Shown here one piece after another: positions 11,201 to 25,110 of a stretch of DNA of 64,000 bases. The first letter of the stretch is position 1; every line of letters begins with the position of its first letter. The position numbers and the translations under genes were made by a program. The DNA is from Auanema rhodensis. Lineage: Eukaryota > Nematoda > Chromadorea > Rhabditida > Rhabditidae. The stretch is from assembly GCA_964057225.1 (NCBI GenBank), contig OZ059900.1, positions 20,723,638 to 20,787,637 of the forward strand. Reading direction: 5' to 3'. The notes below the pieces were generated by a model. It was not told the origin of the DNA. It searched no databases and worked only from the letters and a program-made list of their open reading frames with translations.

Positions 11201-12990
11201 CATGTGTTCAAACTCATGCAATGTCAATGAAACCTAGCTCAAAATTGTTCGTACAACGTCTAGTCCCACTTTCACGACAAAAAAACAGGAGTTAGAAAAT
11301 TAAGGAAATTAGCATATTCTGAGGGCACGCCCCTTATGGCTAATATTGATTAAATCGATTTTTGTTCATATGAGTCGTCAAATGCAACGAATTTCAGCGT
11401 GTTACATACTAAAATGAAGCATTTTACATGCTGAACACTAGAAAAATAGAAAAACACAGTATTTCCCATGAGAAATATTTTATTATGCTGGAAAACCAGT
11501 TTTTGGAAATTTCGCTGTAAACAAGGTTTTGACTTACGATTTCATGTGTTCAAACTCATGCAATGTCAATGAAACCTAGCTCAAAATTGTTCGTACAACG
11601 TCTAGTTCCACTTTCACGACAAAAAAACAGGGGTTAGAAAATTAAGGAAATTAGCATATTCTGAGGGCACGCCCCTTATGGCTAATATTGATTAAATCGA
11701 TTTTTGTTCATATGAGTCGTCAAATGCAACGAATTTCAGCGTGTTACATACTAAAATGAAGCATTTTACTTGCTGAACACTAGAAAAATACAAAAACACA
11801 GTATTTCCCATGAGAAATATTTTATTATGCTGGAAAACCAGTTTTTGGAAATTTCGCTGTAAACAAGGTTTTGACTTACGATTTCATGTGTTCAAACTCA
11901 TGCAATGTCAATGAAACCTAGCTCAAAATTGTTTGTACAACGTCTAGTTTCACTTTCACGACAAAAAAACAGGGGTTAGAAAATTAAGGGAATTAGCATA
12001 TTCTGAGGGCACGCCCCTTATGGCTAATATTGATTAAATCGATTTTTGTTCATATGAGTCGTCAAATGCAACGAATTTCAGCGTGTTACATACTAAAATG
12101 AAGCATTTCACATGCTGAACACTAGAAAAATACAAAAACACAGTATTTCCCATGAGAAATATTTTATTATGCTGGAAAACCAGTTTTTGGAAATTTCGCT
12201 GTAAACAAGGTTTTGACTTACGATTTCATGTGTTCAAACTCATGCAATGTCAATGAAACCTAGCTCAAAATTGTTCGTACAACGTCTAGTCCCACTTTCA
12301 CGACAAAAAAACAGGGGTTAGAAAATTAAGGAAATTAGCATATTCTGAGGGCACGCCCCTTATGGCTAATATTGATTAAATCGATTTTTGTTCATATGAG
12401 TCGTCAAATGCAACGAATTTCAGCGTGTTACATACTAAAATGAAGCATTTTACATGCTGAACACTAGAAAAATACAAAAACACAGTATTTCCCATGAGAA
12501 ATATTTTATTATGCTGGAAAACCAGTTTTTGGAAATTTCGCTGTAAACAAGGTTTTGACTTACGATTTCATGTGTTCAAACTCATGCAATGTCAATGAAA
12601 CCTAGCTCAAAATTGTTCGTACAACGTCTAGTTCCACTTTCACGACAAAAAAACAGGGGTTAGAAAATTAAGGGAATTAGCATATTCTGAGGGCACGCCC
12701 CTTATGGCTAATATTGATTAAATCGATTTTTGTTCATATGAGTCGTCAAATGCAACGAATTTCAGCGTGTTACATACTAAAATGAAGCATTTTACATGCT
12801 GAACACTAGAAAAATACAAAAACACAGTATTTCCCATGAGAAATATTTTATTATGCTGGAAAACCAGTTTTTATAAATTTCGCTGTAAACAAGGTTTTGA
12901 CTTACGATTTCATGTGTTCAAACTCATGCAATGTCAATGAAACCTAGCTCAAAATTGTTTGTACAACGTCTAGTTCCACTTTCACGACAA
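8200..12990 (-). repeat. Antisense segment of mixed ttcgtac/tttgtac monomers
   Basis: Here ttcctac is replaced by ttcgtac or tttgtac. Monomers with ctagtccc, aagggaatt, cttacacg, caggagttag and tttttataaattt are scattered. A pair made of a ctagtccc monomer followed by a tttgtac plus aagggaatt monomer occurs at about 8172-8570 and 10567-10962, seven monomers apart. The tttttataaattt variant occurs at 10137 and 12873 (same base), exactly 2736 bp or eight monomers apart. No single HOR period dominates, so the segment looks like an older, scrambled part of the array. Confidence 0.75.
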
Positions 12991-14322
12991 AAAAACAGGG
13001 GTTAGAAAATTAAGGAAATTAGCATATTCTGAGGGCACGCCCCTTATGGCTAATATTGATTAAATCGATTTTTGTTCATATGAGTCGTCAAATGCAACGA
13101 ATTTCAGCGTGTTACATACTAAAATGAAGCATTTTACATGCTGAACACTAGAAAAATACAAAAACACAGTATTTCCCATGAGAAATATTTTATTATGCTG
13201 GAAAACCAGTTTTTGGAAATTTCGCTGTAAACAAGGTTTTGACTTACGATTTCATGTGTTCAAACTCATGCAATGTCAATGAAACCTAGCTCAAAATTGT
13301 TCCTACAACGTCTAGTTCCACTTTCACGACAAAAAAACAGGGGTTAGAAAATTAAGGAAATTAGCATATTCTGAGGGCACGCCCCTTATGGCTAATATTG
13401 ATTAAATCGATTTTTGTTTATATGAGTCGTCAAATGCAACGAATTTCAGCGTGTTACATACTAAAATGGAGCATTTTACATGCTGAACACTAGAAAAATA
13501 CAAAAACACAGTATTTCTCATGAGAAATATTTTATTATGCTGGAAAACCAGTTTTTGGAAATTTCGCTGTAAACAAGGTTTTGACTTACGATTTCATGTG
13601 TTCAAACTCATGCAATGTCAATGAAACCTAGCTCAAAATTGTTTGTACAACGTCTAGTTCCACTTTCACGACAAAAAAACAGGGGTTAGAAAATTAAGGA
13701 AATTAGCATATTCTGAGGGCACGCCCCTTATGGCTAATATTGATTAAATCGATTTTTGTTCATATGAGTCGTCAAATGCAACGAATTTCAGCGTGTTACA
13801 TACTAAAATGAAGCATTTTACATGCTGAACACTAGAAAAATACAAAAACACAGTATTTCCCATGAGAAATATTTTATTATGCTGGAAAACCAGTTTTTGG
13901 AAATTTCGCTGTAAACAAGGTTTTGACTTACGATTTCATGTGTTCAAACTCATGCAATGTCAATGAAACCTAGCTCAAAATTGTTCCTACAACGTCTAGT
14001 TCCACTTTCACGACAAAAAAACAGGGGTTAGAAAATTAATGAAATTAGCATATTCTGAGGGCACGCCCCTTATGGCTAATATTGATTGAATCGATTTTTG
14101 TTCATATGAGTCGTCAAATGCAACGAATTTCATCGTGTTACATTCTAAAATGAAGCATTTTACATGCTGAACACTAGAAAAATACAAAAACACAGTATTT
14201 CTCATGAGAAATATTTTATTATGCTGGAAAACCAGTTTTTGGAAATTTCGCTGTAAACAAGGTTTTGACTTACGATTTCATGTGTTCAAACTCATGCAAT
14301 GTCAATGAAACCTAGCTCAAAA
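12990..14322 (-). repeat. Four-monomer block, copy 1 of a 2394-bp spaced pair
   Basis: Carries the distinctive series tttgtttatatgag (near 13415), tggagc (near 13467), tctcatgag, aattaatgaaatt (near 14035), gattgaatcg (near 14085), catcgtg and cattctaa. The same series lies exactly 2394 bp (seven monomers) downstream. Mismatching sites at the edges are tttgtac against ttcgtac near 12959/15353 and aaactgttcc against aaattgtttg near 14322/16716. Confidence 0.88.
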
Positions 14323-15383
14323 CTGTTCCTACAACGTCTAGTTCCACTTTCACGACAAAAAAACAGGGGTTAGAAAATTAAGGAAATTAGCATATTCTGA
14401 GGGCACGCCCCTTATGGCTAATATTGATTAAATCGATTTTTGTTCATATGAGTCGTCAAATGCAACGAATTTCAGCGTGTTACATACTAAAATGAAGCAT
14501 TTTACATGCTGAACACTAGAAAAATACAAAAACACAGTATTTCCCATGAGAAATATTTTATTATGCTGGAAAACCAGTTTTTGGAAATTTCGCTGTAAAC
14601 AAGGTTTTGACTTACGATTTCATGTGTTCAAACTCATGCAATGTCAATGAAACCTAGCTCAAAATTGTTCCTACAACGTCTAGTTCCACTTTCACGACAA
14701 AAAAACAGGGGTTAGAAAATTTAGGAAATTAGCATATTCTGAGGGCACGCCCCTTATGGCTAATATTGATTAAATCGATTTTTGTTCATATGAGTCGTCA
14801 AATGCAACGAATTTCAGCGTGTTACATACTAAAATGAAGTATTTCACATGCTGAACACTAGAAAAATACAAAAACACAGTATTTCCCATGAGAAATATTT
14901 TATTATGCTGGAAAACCAGTTTTTGGAATTTTCGCTGTAAACAAGGTTTTGACTTACGATTTCATGTGTTCAAACTCATGCAATGTCAATGAAACCTAGC
15001 TCAAAATTGTTTGTACAACGTCTAGTTCCACTTTCACGACAAAAAAACAGGGGTTAGAAAATTAAGGAAATTAGCATATTCTGAGAGCACGCCCCTTATG
15101 GCTAATATTGATTAAATCGATTTTTGTTCATATGAGTAGTCAAATGCAACGAATTTCAGCGTGTTACATACTAAAATGAAGCATTTTACATGCTGAACAC
15201 TAGAAAAATACAAAAACACAGTATTTCCCATGAGAAATATTTTATTATGCTGGAAAACCAGTTTTTGGAATTTTCGCTGTAAACAAGGTTTTGACTTACG
15301 ATTTCATGTGTTCAAACTCATGCAATGTCAATGAAACCTAGCTCAAAATTGTTCGTACAACGTCTAGTTCCACTTTCACAACA
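14323..15383 (-). repeat. Three satellite monomers between the 2394-bp spaced copies
   Basis: Contains a monomer with gaaaatttagg (near 14716), gaagtattt (near 14836) and ggaattttcgc, then one with gagtagtcaaatg (near 15135) and ggaattttcgc. These two subtypes become the 684-bp dimer 2736 bp further on. Confidence 0.75.
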
Positions 15384-16716
15384 AAAAAACAGGGGTTAGA
15401 AAATTAAGGAAATTAGCATATTCTGAGGGCACGCCCCTTATGGCTAATATTGATTAAATCGATTTTTGTTCATATGAGTCGTCAAATGCAACGAATTTCA
15501 GCGTGTTACATACTAAAATGAAGCATTTTACATGCTGAACACTAGAAAAATACAAAAACACAGTATTTCCCATGAGAAATATTTTATTATGCTGGAAAAC
15601 CAGTTTTTGGAAATTTCGCTGTAAACAAGGTTTTGACTTACGATTTCATGTGTTCAAACTCATGCAATGTCAATGAAACCTAGCTCAAAATTGTTCCTAC
15701 AACGTCTAGTTCCACTTTCACGACAAAAAAACAGGGGTTAGAAAATTAAGGAAATTAGCATATTCTGAGGGCACGCCCCTTATGGCTAATATTGATTAAA
15801 TCGATTTTTGTTTATATGAGTCGTCAAATGCAACGAATTTCAGCGTGTTACATACTAAAATGGAGCATTTTACATGCTGAACACTAGAAAAATACAAAAA
15901 CACAGTATTTCTCATGAGAAATATTTTATTATGCTGGAAAACCAGTTTTTGGAAATTTCGCTGTAAACAAGGTTTTGACTTACGATTTCATGTGTTCAAA
16001 CTCATGCAATGTCAATGAAACCTAGCTCAAAATTGTTTGTACAACGTCTAGTTCCACTTTCACGACAAAAAAACAGGGGTTAGAAAATTAAGGAAATTAG
16101 CATATTCTGAGGGCACGCCCCTTATGGCTAATATTGATTAAATCGATTTTTGTTCATATGAGTCGTCAAATGCAACGAATTTCAGCGTGTTACATACTAA
16201 AATGAAGCATTTTACATGCTGAACACTAGAAAAATACAAAAACACAGTATTTCCCATGAGAAATATTTTATTATGCTGGAAAACCAGTTTTTGGAAATTT
16301 CGCTGTAAACAAGGTTTTGACTTACGATTTCATGTGTTCAAACTCATGCAATGTCAATGAAACCTAGCTCAAAATTGTTCCTACAACGTCTAGTTCCACT
16401 TTCACGACAAAAAAACAGGGGTTAGAAAATTAATGAAATTAGCATATTCTGAGGGCACGCCCCTTATGGCTAATATTGATTGAATCGATTTTTGTTCATA
16501 TGAGTCGTCAAATGCAACGAATTTCATCGTGTTACATTCTAAAATGAAGCATTTTACATGCTGAACACTAGAAAAATACAAAAACACAGTATTTCTCATG
16601 AGAAATATTTTATTATGCTGGAAAACCAGTTTTTGGAAATTTCGCTGTAAACAAGGTTTTGACTTACGATTTCATGTGTTCAAACTCATGCAATGTCAAT
16701 GAAACCTAGCTCAAAA
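15384..16716 (-). repeat. Four-monomer block, copy 2 of the 2394-bp spaced pair
   Basis: Matches 12990-14322 at every diagnostic site I compared, including gattgaatcg near 16488, which removes the usual antisense stop codon and gives the same 65-codon frame as in copy 1. Perfect agreement of rare variants over about 1.3 kb indicates a recent duplication rather than parallel mutation. Confidence 0.88.
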
Positions 16717-19190
16717 TTGTTTGTACAACGTCTAGTTCCACTTTCACGACAAAAAAACAGGGGTTAGAAAATTAAGGAAATTAGCATATTCTGAGGGCAC
16801 GCCCCTTATGGCTAATATTGATTAAATCGATTTTTGTTCATATGAGTAGTCAAATGCAACGAATTTCAGCGTGTTACATACTAAAATGAAGCATTTTACA
16901 TGCTGAACACTAGAAAAATACAAAAACACAGTATTTCCCATGAGAAATATTTTATTATGCTGGAAAACCAGTTTTTGGAATTTTCGCTGTAAACAAGGTT
17001 TTGACTTACGATTTCATGTGTTCAAACTCATGCAATGTCAATGAAACCTAGCTCAAAATTGTTCGTACAACGTCTAGTTCCACTTTCACGACAAAAAAAC
17101 AGGGGTTAGAAAATTAAGGAAATTAGCATATTCTGAGGGCACGCCCCTTATGGCTAATATTGATTAAATCGATTTTTGTTCATATGAGTCGTCAAATGCA
17201 ACGAATTTCAGTGTGTTACATACTAAAATGAAGCATTTCACATGCTGAACACTAGAAAAATACAAAAACACAGTATTTCCCATGAGAAATATTTTATTAT
17301 GCTGGAAAACCAGTTTTTGGAAATTTCGCTGTAAACAAGGTTTTGACTTACGATTTCATGTGTTCAAACTCATGCAATGTCAATGAAACCTAGCTCAAAA
17401 TTGTTCGTACAACGTCTAGTTCCACTTTCACGACAAAAAAACAGGGGTTAGAAAATTTAGGAAATAAGCATATTCTGAGGGCACGCCCCTTATGGCTAAT
17501 ATTGATTAAATCGATTTTTGTTCATATGAGTCGTCAAATGCAACGAATTTCAGCGTGTTACATACTAAAATGAAGTATTTTACATGCTGAACACTAGAAA
17601 AATACAAAAACACAGTATTTCCCATGAGAAATATTTTATTATGCTGGAAAACCAGTTTTTGGAATTTTCGCTGTAAACAAGGTTTTGACTTACGATTTCA
17701 TGTGTTCAAACTCATGCAATGTCAATGAAACCTAGCTCAAAATTGTTCGTACAACGTCTAGTTCCACTTTCACGACAAAAAAACAGGGGTTAGAAAATTA
17801 AGGAAATTAGCATATTCTGAGGGCACGCCCCTTATGGCTAATATTGATTAAATCGATTTTTGTTCATATGAGTAGTCAAATGCAACGAATTTCAGCGTGT
17901 TACATACTAAAATGAAGCATTTTACATGCTGAACACTAGAAAAATACAAAAACACAGTATTTCCCATGAGAAATATTTTATTATGCTGGAAAACCAGTTT
18001 TTGGAATTTTCGCTGTAAACAAGGTTTTGACTTACGATTTCATGTGTTCAAACTCATGCAATGTCAATGAAACCTAGCTCAAAATTGTTCGTACAACGTC
18101 TAGTTCCACTTTCACGACAAAAAAACAGGGGTTAGAAAATTTAGGAAATTAGCATATTCTGAGGGCACGCCCCTTATGGCTAATATTGATTAAATCGATT
18201 TTTGTTCATATGAGTCGTCAAATGCAACGAATTTCAGCGTGTTACATACTAAAATGAAGTATTTTACATGCTGAACACTAGAAAAATACAAAAACACAGT
18301 ATTTCCCATGAGAAATATTTTATTATGCTGGAAAACCAGTTTTTGGAATTTTCGCTGTAAACAAGGTTTTGACTTACGATTTCATGTGTTCAAACTCATG
18401 CAATGTCAATGAAACCTAGCTCAAAATTGTTTGTACAACGTCTAGTTCCACTTTCACGACAAAAAAACAGGGGTTAGAAAATTAAGGAAATTAGCATATT
18501 CTGAGGGCACGCCCCTTATGGCTAATATTGATTAAATCGATTTTTGTTCATATGAGTAGTCAAATGCAACGAATTTCAGCGTGTTACATACTAAAATGAA
18601 GCATTTTACATGCTGAACACTAGAAAAATACAAAAACACAGTATTTCCCATGAGAAATATTTTATTATGCTGGAAAACCAGTTTTTGGAATTTTCGCTGT
18701 AAACAAGGTTTTGACTTACGATTTCATGTGTTCAAACTCATGCAATGTCAATGAAACCTAGCTCAAAATTGTTCGTACAACGTCTAGTTCCACTTTCACG
18801 ACAAAAAAACAGGGGTTAGAAAATTAAGGAAATTAGCATATTCTGAGGGCACGCCCCTTATGGCTAATATTGATTAAATCGATTTTTGTTCATATGAGTC
18901 GTCAAATGCAACGAATTTCAGCGTGTTACATACTAAAACGAAGTATTTTACATGCTGAACACTAGAAAAATACAAAAACACAGTATTTCCCATGAGAAAT
19001 ATTTTATTATGCTGGAAAACCAGTTTTTGGAATTTTCGCTGTAAACAAGGTTTTGACTTACGATTTCATGTGTTCAAACTCATGCAATGTCAATGAAACC
19101 TAGCTCAAAATTGTTCGTACAACGTCTAGTTCCACTTTCACGACAAAAAAACAGGGGTTAGAAAATTAAGGAAATTAGCATATTCTGAGG
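16717..19190 (-). repeat. 684-bp dimer higher-order repeat (gaagtatt / gtagtc types)
   Basis: Monomers with gaagtatt alternate with monomers with gagtagtcaaatg, both carrying ggaattttcgc. The gaagtatt variant base is at 17576, 18260 and 18944, and the gtagtc variant base at 17874 and 18558, each 684 bp apart. An earlier, more diverged pair with the same variants is 2736 bp upstream (14840, 15138). The third copy carries a further change, aaaacgaag near 18938. Confidence 0.85.
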
Positions 19191-21500
19191 GCACGCCTCT
19201 TATGGCTAATATTGATTAAATCGATTTTTGTTCATATGAGTCGTCAAATGCAACGAATTTCAGCGTGTTACATACTAAAATGAAGCATTTTACATGCTGA
19301 ACACTAGAAAAATACAAAAACACAGTATTTCCCATGAGAAATATTTTATTATGCTGGAAAACCAGTTTTTGGAAATTTCGCTGTAAACAAGGTTTTGACT
19401 TACGATTTCATGTGTTCAAACTCATGCAATGTCAATGAAACCTAGCTCAAAACTGTTCCTACAACGTCTAGTTCCACTTTCACGACAAAAAAACAGGGGT
19501 TAGAAAATTAAGGAAATTAGCATATTCTGAGGGCACGCCCCTTATGGCTAATATTGATTAAATCGATTTTTGTTCATATGAGTCGTCAAATGCAACGAAT
19601 TTCAGCGTGTTACATACTAAAATGAAGCATTTTACATGCTGAACACTATAAAAATACAAAAACACAGTATTTCCCATGAGAAATATTTTATTATGCTGGA
19701 AAACCAGTTTTTGGAAATTTCGCTGTAAACAAGGTTTTGACTTACGATTTCATGTGTTCAAACTCATGCAATGTCAATGAAACCTAGCTCAAAATTGTTC
19801 CTACAACGTCTAATTCCACTTTCACGACAAAAAAACAGGGGTTAGAAAATTAAGGAAATTAGCATATTCTGAGGGCACGCCCCTTATGGCTAATATTGAT
19901 TAAATCGATTTTTGTTCATATGAGTCGTCAAATGCAACGAATTTCAGCGTGTTACATACTAAAATGAAGCATTTTACATGCTGAACACTATAAAAATACA
20001 AAAACACAGTATTTCCCATGAGAAATATTTTATTATGCTGGAAAACCAGTTTTTGGAAATTTCGCTGTAAACAAGGTTTTGACTTACGATTTCATGTGTT
20101 CAAACTCATGCAATGTCAATGAAACCTAGCTCAAAATTGTTCCTACAACGTCTAGTTCCACTTTCACGACAAAAAACAGGGGTTAGAAAATTAAGGAAAT
20201 TAGCATATTCTGAGGGCACGCCCCTTATGGCTAATATTGATTAAATCGATTTTTGTTCATATGAGTCGTCAAATGCAACGAATTTCAGCGTGTTACATAC
20301 TAAAATGAAGCATTTTACATGCTGAACACTAGAAAAATACAAAAACACAGTATTTCTCATGAGAAATATTTTATTATGCTGGAAAACCAGTTTTTGGAAA
20401 TTTCGCTGTAAACAAGGTTTTGATTTACGATTTCATGTGTTCAAACTCATGCAATGTCAATGAAACCTAGCTCAAAATTGTTTGTACAACGTCTAGTTCC
20501 ACTTTCACGACAAAAAAACAGGGGTTAGAAAATTAAGGAAATTAGCATATTCTGAGGGCACGCCCCTTATGGCTAATATTGATTAAATCGATTTTTGTTC
20601 ATATGAGTCGTCAAATGCAACGAATTTCAGCGTGTTACATACTAAAATGAAGCATTTTACATGCTGAACACTAGAAAAATACAAAAACACAGTATTTCCC
20701 ATGAGAAATATTTTATTATGCTGGAAAACCAGTTTTTGGAAATTTCGCTGTAAACAAGGTTTTGACTTACGATTTCATGTGTTCAAACTCATGCAATGTC
20801 AATGAAACCTAGCTCAAAATTGTTCCTACAACGTCTAGTTCCACTTTCACGACAAAAAAACAGGGGTTAGAAAATTAAGGAAATTAGCATATTCTGAGGG
20901 CACGCCCCTTATGGCTAATATTGATTAAATCGATTTTTGTTCATATGAGTCGTCAAATGCAACGAATTTCAGCGTGTTACATACAATGAAGCATTTCACA
21001 TGCTGAACACTAGAAAAATACAAAAACACAGTATTTCCCATGAGAAATATTTTATTATGCTGGAAAACCAGTTTTTGGAAATTTCGCTGTAAACAAGTTT
21101 TTGACTTACGATTTCATGTGTTCAAACTCATGCAATGTCAATGAAACCTAGCTCAAAATTGTTCCTACAACGTCCAGTTCCACTTTCACGACAAAAAAAC
21201 AGGGGTTAGAAAATTAAGGAAATTAGCATATTCTGAGGGCACGCCTCTTATGGCTAATATTGATTAAATCGATTTTTGTTCATATGAGTCGTCAAATGCA
21301 ACGAATTTCAGCGTGTTACATACTAAAATGAAGCATTTTACATGCTGAACACTATAAAATTACAAAAACACAGTATTTCCCATGAGAAATATTTTATTAT
21401 GCTGGAAAACCAGTTTTTGGAAATTTCGCTGTAAACAAGGTTTTGACTTACGATTTCATGTGTTCAAACTCATGCAATGTCAATGAAACCTAGCTCAAAA
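19191..21500 (-). repeat. Multi-monomer higher-order repeat, copy 1
   Basis: Order of monomers: ctataaaaat with taattcc; ctataaaaat with shortened A run; ctagaaaaat with tctcatg, gatttacg (20422) and tttgtac; ctagaaaaat with ttcctac; a monomer with a 4-bp deletion giving tacaatgaag (near 20985), tttcac, acaagt and cctctt; then ctataaaatt. The core series recurs in 21583-23100, 23393-25110, 27150-28510 and 31200-32960. Confidence 0.83.
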
Positions 21501-24500
21501 TTGTTCCTACAACGTCTAATTCCACTTTCACGACAAAAAAACAGGGGTTAGAAAATTAAGGAAATTAGCATATTCTGAGGGCTTATGGCTAATATTGATT
21601 AAATCGATTTTTGTTCATATGAGTCGTCAAATGCAACGAATTTCAGCGTGTTACATACTAAAATGAAGCATTTTACATGCTGAACACTATAAAAATACAA
21701 AAACACAGTATTTCCCATGAGAAATATTTTATTATGCTGGAAAACCAGTTTTTGGAAATTTCGCTGTAAACAAGGTTTTGACTTACGATTTCATGTGTTC
21801 AAACTCATGCAATGTCAATGAAACCTAGCTCAAAATTGTTCCTACAACGTCTAGTTCCACTTTCACGACAAAAAACAGGGGTTAGAAAATTAAGGAAATT
21901 AGCATATTCTGAGGGCACGCCCCTTATGGCTAATATTGATTAAATCGATTTTTGTTCATATGAGTCGTCAAATGCAACGAATTTCAGCGTGTTACATACT
22001 AAAATGAAGCATTTTACATGCTGAACACTAGAAAAATACAAAAACACAGTATTTCTCATGAGAAATATTTTATTATGCTGGAAAACCAGTTTTTGGAAAT
22101 TTCGCTGTAAACAAGGTTTTGATTTACGATTTCATGTGTTCAAACTCATGCAATGTCAATGAAACCTAGCTCAAAATTGTTTGTACAACGTCTAGTTCCA
22201 CTTTCACGACAAAAAAACAGGGGTTAGAAAATTAAGGAAATTAGCATATTCTGAGGGCACGCCCCTTATGGCTAATATTGATTAAATCGATTTTTGTTCA
22301 TATGAGTCGTCAAATGCAACGAATTTCAGCGTGTTACATACTAAAATGAAGCATTTTACATGCTGAACACTAGAAAAATACAAAAACACAGTATTTCCCA
22401 TGAGAAATATTTTATTATGCTGGAAAACCAGTTTTTGGAAATTTCGCTGTAAACAAGGTTTTGACTTACGATTTCATGTGTTCAAACTCATGCAATGTCA
22501 ATGAAACCTAGCTCAAAATTGTTCCTACAACGTCTAGTTCCACTTTCACGACAAAAAAACAGGGGTTAGAAAATTAAGGAAATTAGCATATTCTGAGGGC
22601 ACGCCCCTTATGGCTAATATTGATTAAATCGATTTTTGTTCATATGAGTCGTCAAATGCAACGAATTTCAGCGTGTTACATACAATGAAGCATTTCACAT
22701 GCTGAACACTAGAAAAATACAAAAACACAGTATTTCCCATGAGAAATATTTTATTATGCTGGAAAACCAGTTTTTGGAAATTTCGCTGTAAACAAGTTTT
22801 TGACTTACGATTTCATGTGTTCAAACTCATGCAATGTCAATGAAACCTAGCTCAAAATTGTTCCTACAACGTCTAGTTCCACTTTCACGACAAAAAAACA
22901 GGGGTTAGAAAATTAAGGAAATTAGCATATTCTGAGGGCACGCCTCTTATGGCTAATATTGATTAAATCGATTTTTGTTCATATGAGTCGTCAAATGCAA
23001 CGAATTTCAGCGTGTTACATACTAAAATGAAGCATTTTACATGCTGAACACTATAAAATTACAAAAACACAGTATTTCCCATGAGAAATATTTTATTATG
23101 CTGGAAAACCAGTTTTTGGAATTTTCGCTGTAAACAAGGTTTTGACTTACGATTTCATGTGTTCAAACTCATGCAATGTCAATGAAACCTAGCTCAAAAT
23201 TGTTCGTACAACGTCTAGTTCCACTTTCACGACAAAAAAACAGGGGTTAGAAAATTAAGGAAATTAGCATATTCTGAGGGCACGCCCCTTATGGCTAATA
23301 TTGATTAAATCGATTTTTGTTCATATGAGTCGTCAAATGCAACGAATTTCAGCGTGTTACATACTAAAATGAAGCATTTTACATGCTGAACACTATAAAA
23401 ATACAAAAACACAGTATTTCCCATGAGAAATATTTTATTATGCTGGAAAACCAGTTTTTGGAAATTTCGCTGTAAACAAGGTTTTGACTTACGATTTCAT
23501 GTGTTCAAACTCATGCAATGTCAATGAAACCTAGCTCAAAATTGTTCCTACAACGTCTAATTCCACTTTCACGACAAAAAAACAGGGGTTAGAAAATTAA
23601 GGAAATTAGCATATTCTGAGGGCACGCCCCTTATGGCTAATATTGATTAAATCGATTTTTGTTCATATGAGTCGTCAAATGCAACGAATTTCAGCGTGTT
23701 ACATACTAAAATGAAGCATTTTACATGCTGAACACTATAAAAATACAAAAACACAGTATTTCCCATGAGAAATATTTTATTATGCTGGAAAACCAGTTTT
23801 TGGAAATTTCGCTGTAAACAAGGTTTTGACTTACGATTTCATGTGTTCAAACTCATGCAATGTCAATGAAACCTAGCTCAAAATTGTTCCTACAACGTCT
23901 AGTTCCACTTTCACGACAAAAAACAGGGGTTAGAAAATTAAGGAAATTAGCATATTCTGAGGGCACGCCCCTTATGGCTAATATTGATTAAATCGATTTT
24001 TGTTCATATGAGTCGTCAAATGCAACGAATTTCAGCGTGTTACATACTAAAATGAAGCATTTTACATGCTGAACACTAGAAAAATACAAAAACACAGTAT
24101 TTCTCATGAGAAATATTTTATTATGCTGGAAAACCAGTTTTTGGAAATTTCGCTGTAAACAAGGTTTTGATTTACGATTTCATGTGTTCAAACTCATGCA
24201 ATGTCAATGAAACCTAGCTCAAAATTGTTTGTACAACGTCTAGTTCCACTTTCACGACAAAAAAACAGGGGTTAGAAAATTAAGGAAATTAGCATATTCT
24301 GAGGGCACGCCCCTTATGGCTAATATTGATTAAATCGATTTTTGTTCATATGAGTCGTCAAATGCAACGAATTTCAGCGTGTTACATACTAAAATGAAGC
24401 ATTTTACATGCTGAACACTAGAAAAATACAAAAACACAGTATTTCCCATGAGAAATATTTTATTATGCTGGAAAACCAGTTTTTGGAAATTTCGCTGTAA

Positions 24501-25110
24501 ACAAGGTTTTGACTTACGATTTCATGTGTTCAAACTCATGCAATGTCAATGAAACCTAGCTCAAAATTGTTCCTACAACGTCTAGTTCCACTTTCACGAC
24601 AAAAAAACAGGGGTTAGAAAATTAAGGAAATTAGCATATTCTGAGGGCACGCCCCTTATGGCTAATATTGATTAAATCGATTTTTGTTCATATGAGTCGT
24701 CAAATGCAACGAATTTCAGCGTGTTACATACAATGAAGCATTTCACATGCTGAACACTAGAAAAATACAAAAACACAGTATTTCCCATGAGAAATATTTT
24801 ATTATGCTGGAAAACCAGTTTTTGGAAATTTCGCTGTAAACAAGTTTTTGACTTACGATTTCATGTGTTCAAACTCATGCAATGTCAATGAAACCTAGCT
24901 CAAAATTGTTCCTACAACGTCTAGTTCCACTTTCACGACAAAAAAACAGGGGTTAGAAAATTAAGGAAATTAGCATATTCTGAGGGCACGCCTCTTATGG
25001 CTAATATTGATTAAATCGATTTTTGTTCATATGAGTCGTCAAATGCAACGAATTTCAGCGTGTTACATACTAAAATGAAGCATTTTACATGCTGAATACT
25101 ATAAAATTAC
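21501..25110 (-). repeat. Multi-monomer higher-order repeat, copies 2 and 3
   Basis: The gatttacg landmark recurs at 22121 and 24169, that is 1699 and then 2048 bp after the previous copy (five and six monomers less small deletions). The tacaatgaag deletion monomer recurs near 22684 and 24731. Copy 3 gains an extra ctataaaaat plus taattcc monomer that copy 2 lacks. From about 23100 the ctataaaatt monomer also carries ggaattttcgc and ttcgtac, variants typical of 16717-19190, which suggests exchange between segments. Confidence 0.83.
21576..21590 (-). repeat. Monomer with 7-bp deletion in the GC-rich core (a)
   Basis: Reads gagggcttatgg where other monomers read gagggcacgccccttatgg. The missing acgcccc is the second half of the only GC-rich inverted repeat of the monomer. 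The same deletion is at 27381/27382, with the break 5799 bp downstream. Confidence 0.9.

Noticed and set aside
14008-14205. 65-codon antisense open frame (identical one at 16402-16599)
   Set aside because: It is the usual 39-codon satellite frame with its stop codon changed by gattgaatcg; the two are identical because the block was duplicated 2394 bp apart. No coding features beyond openness.
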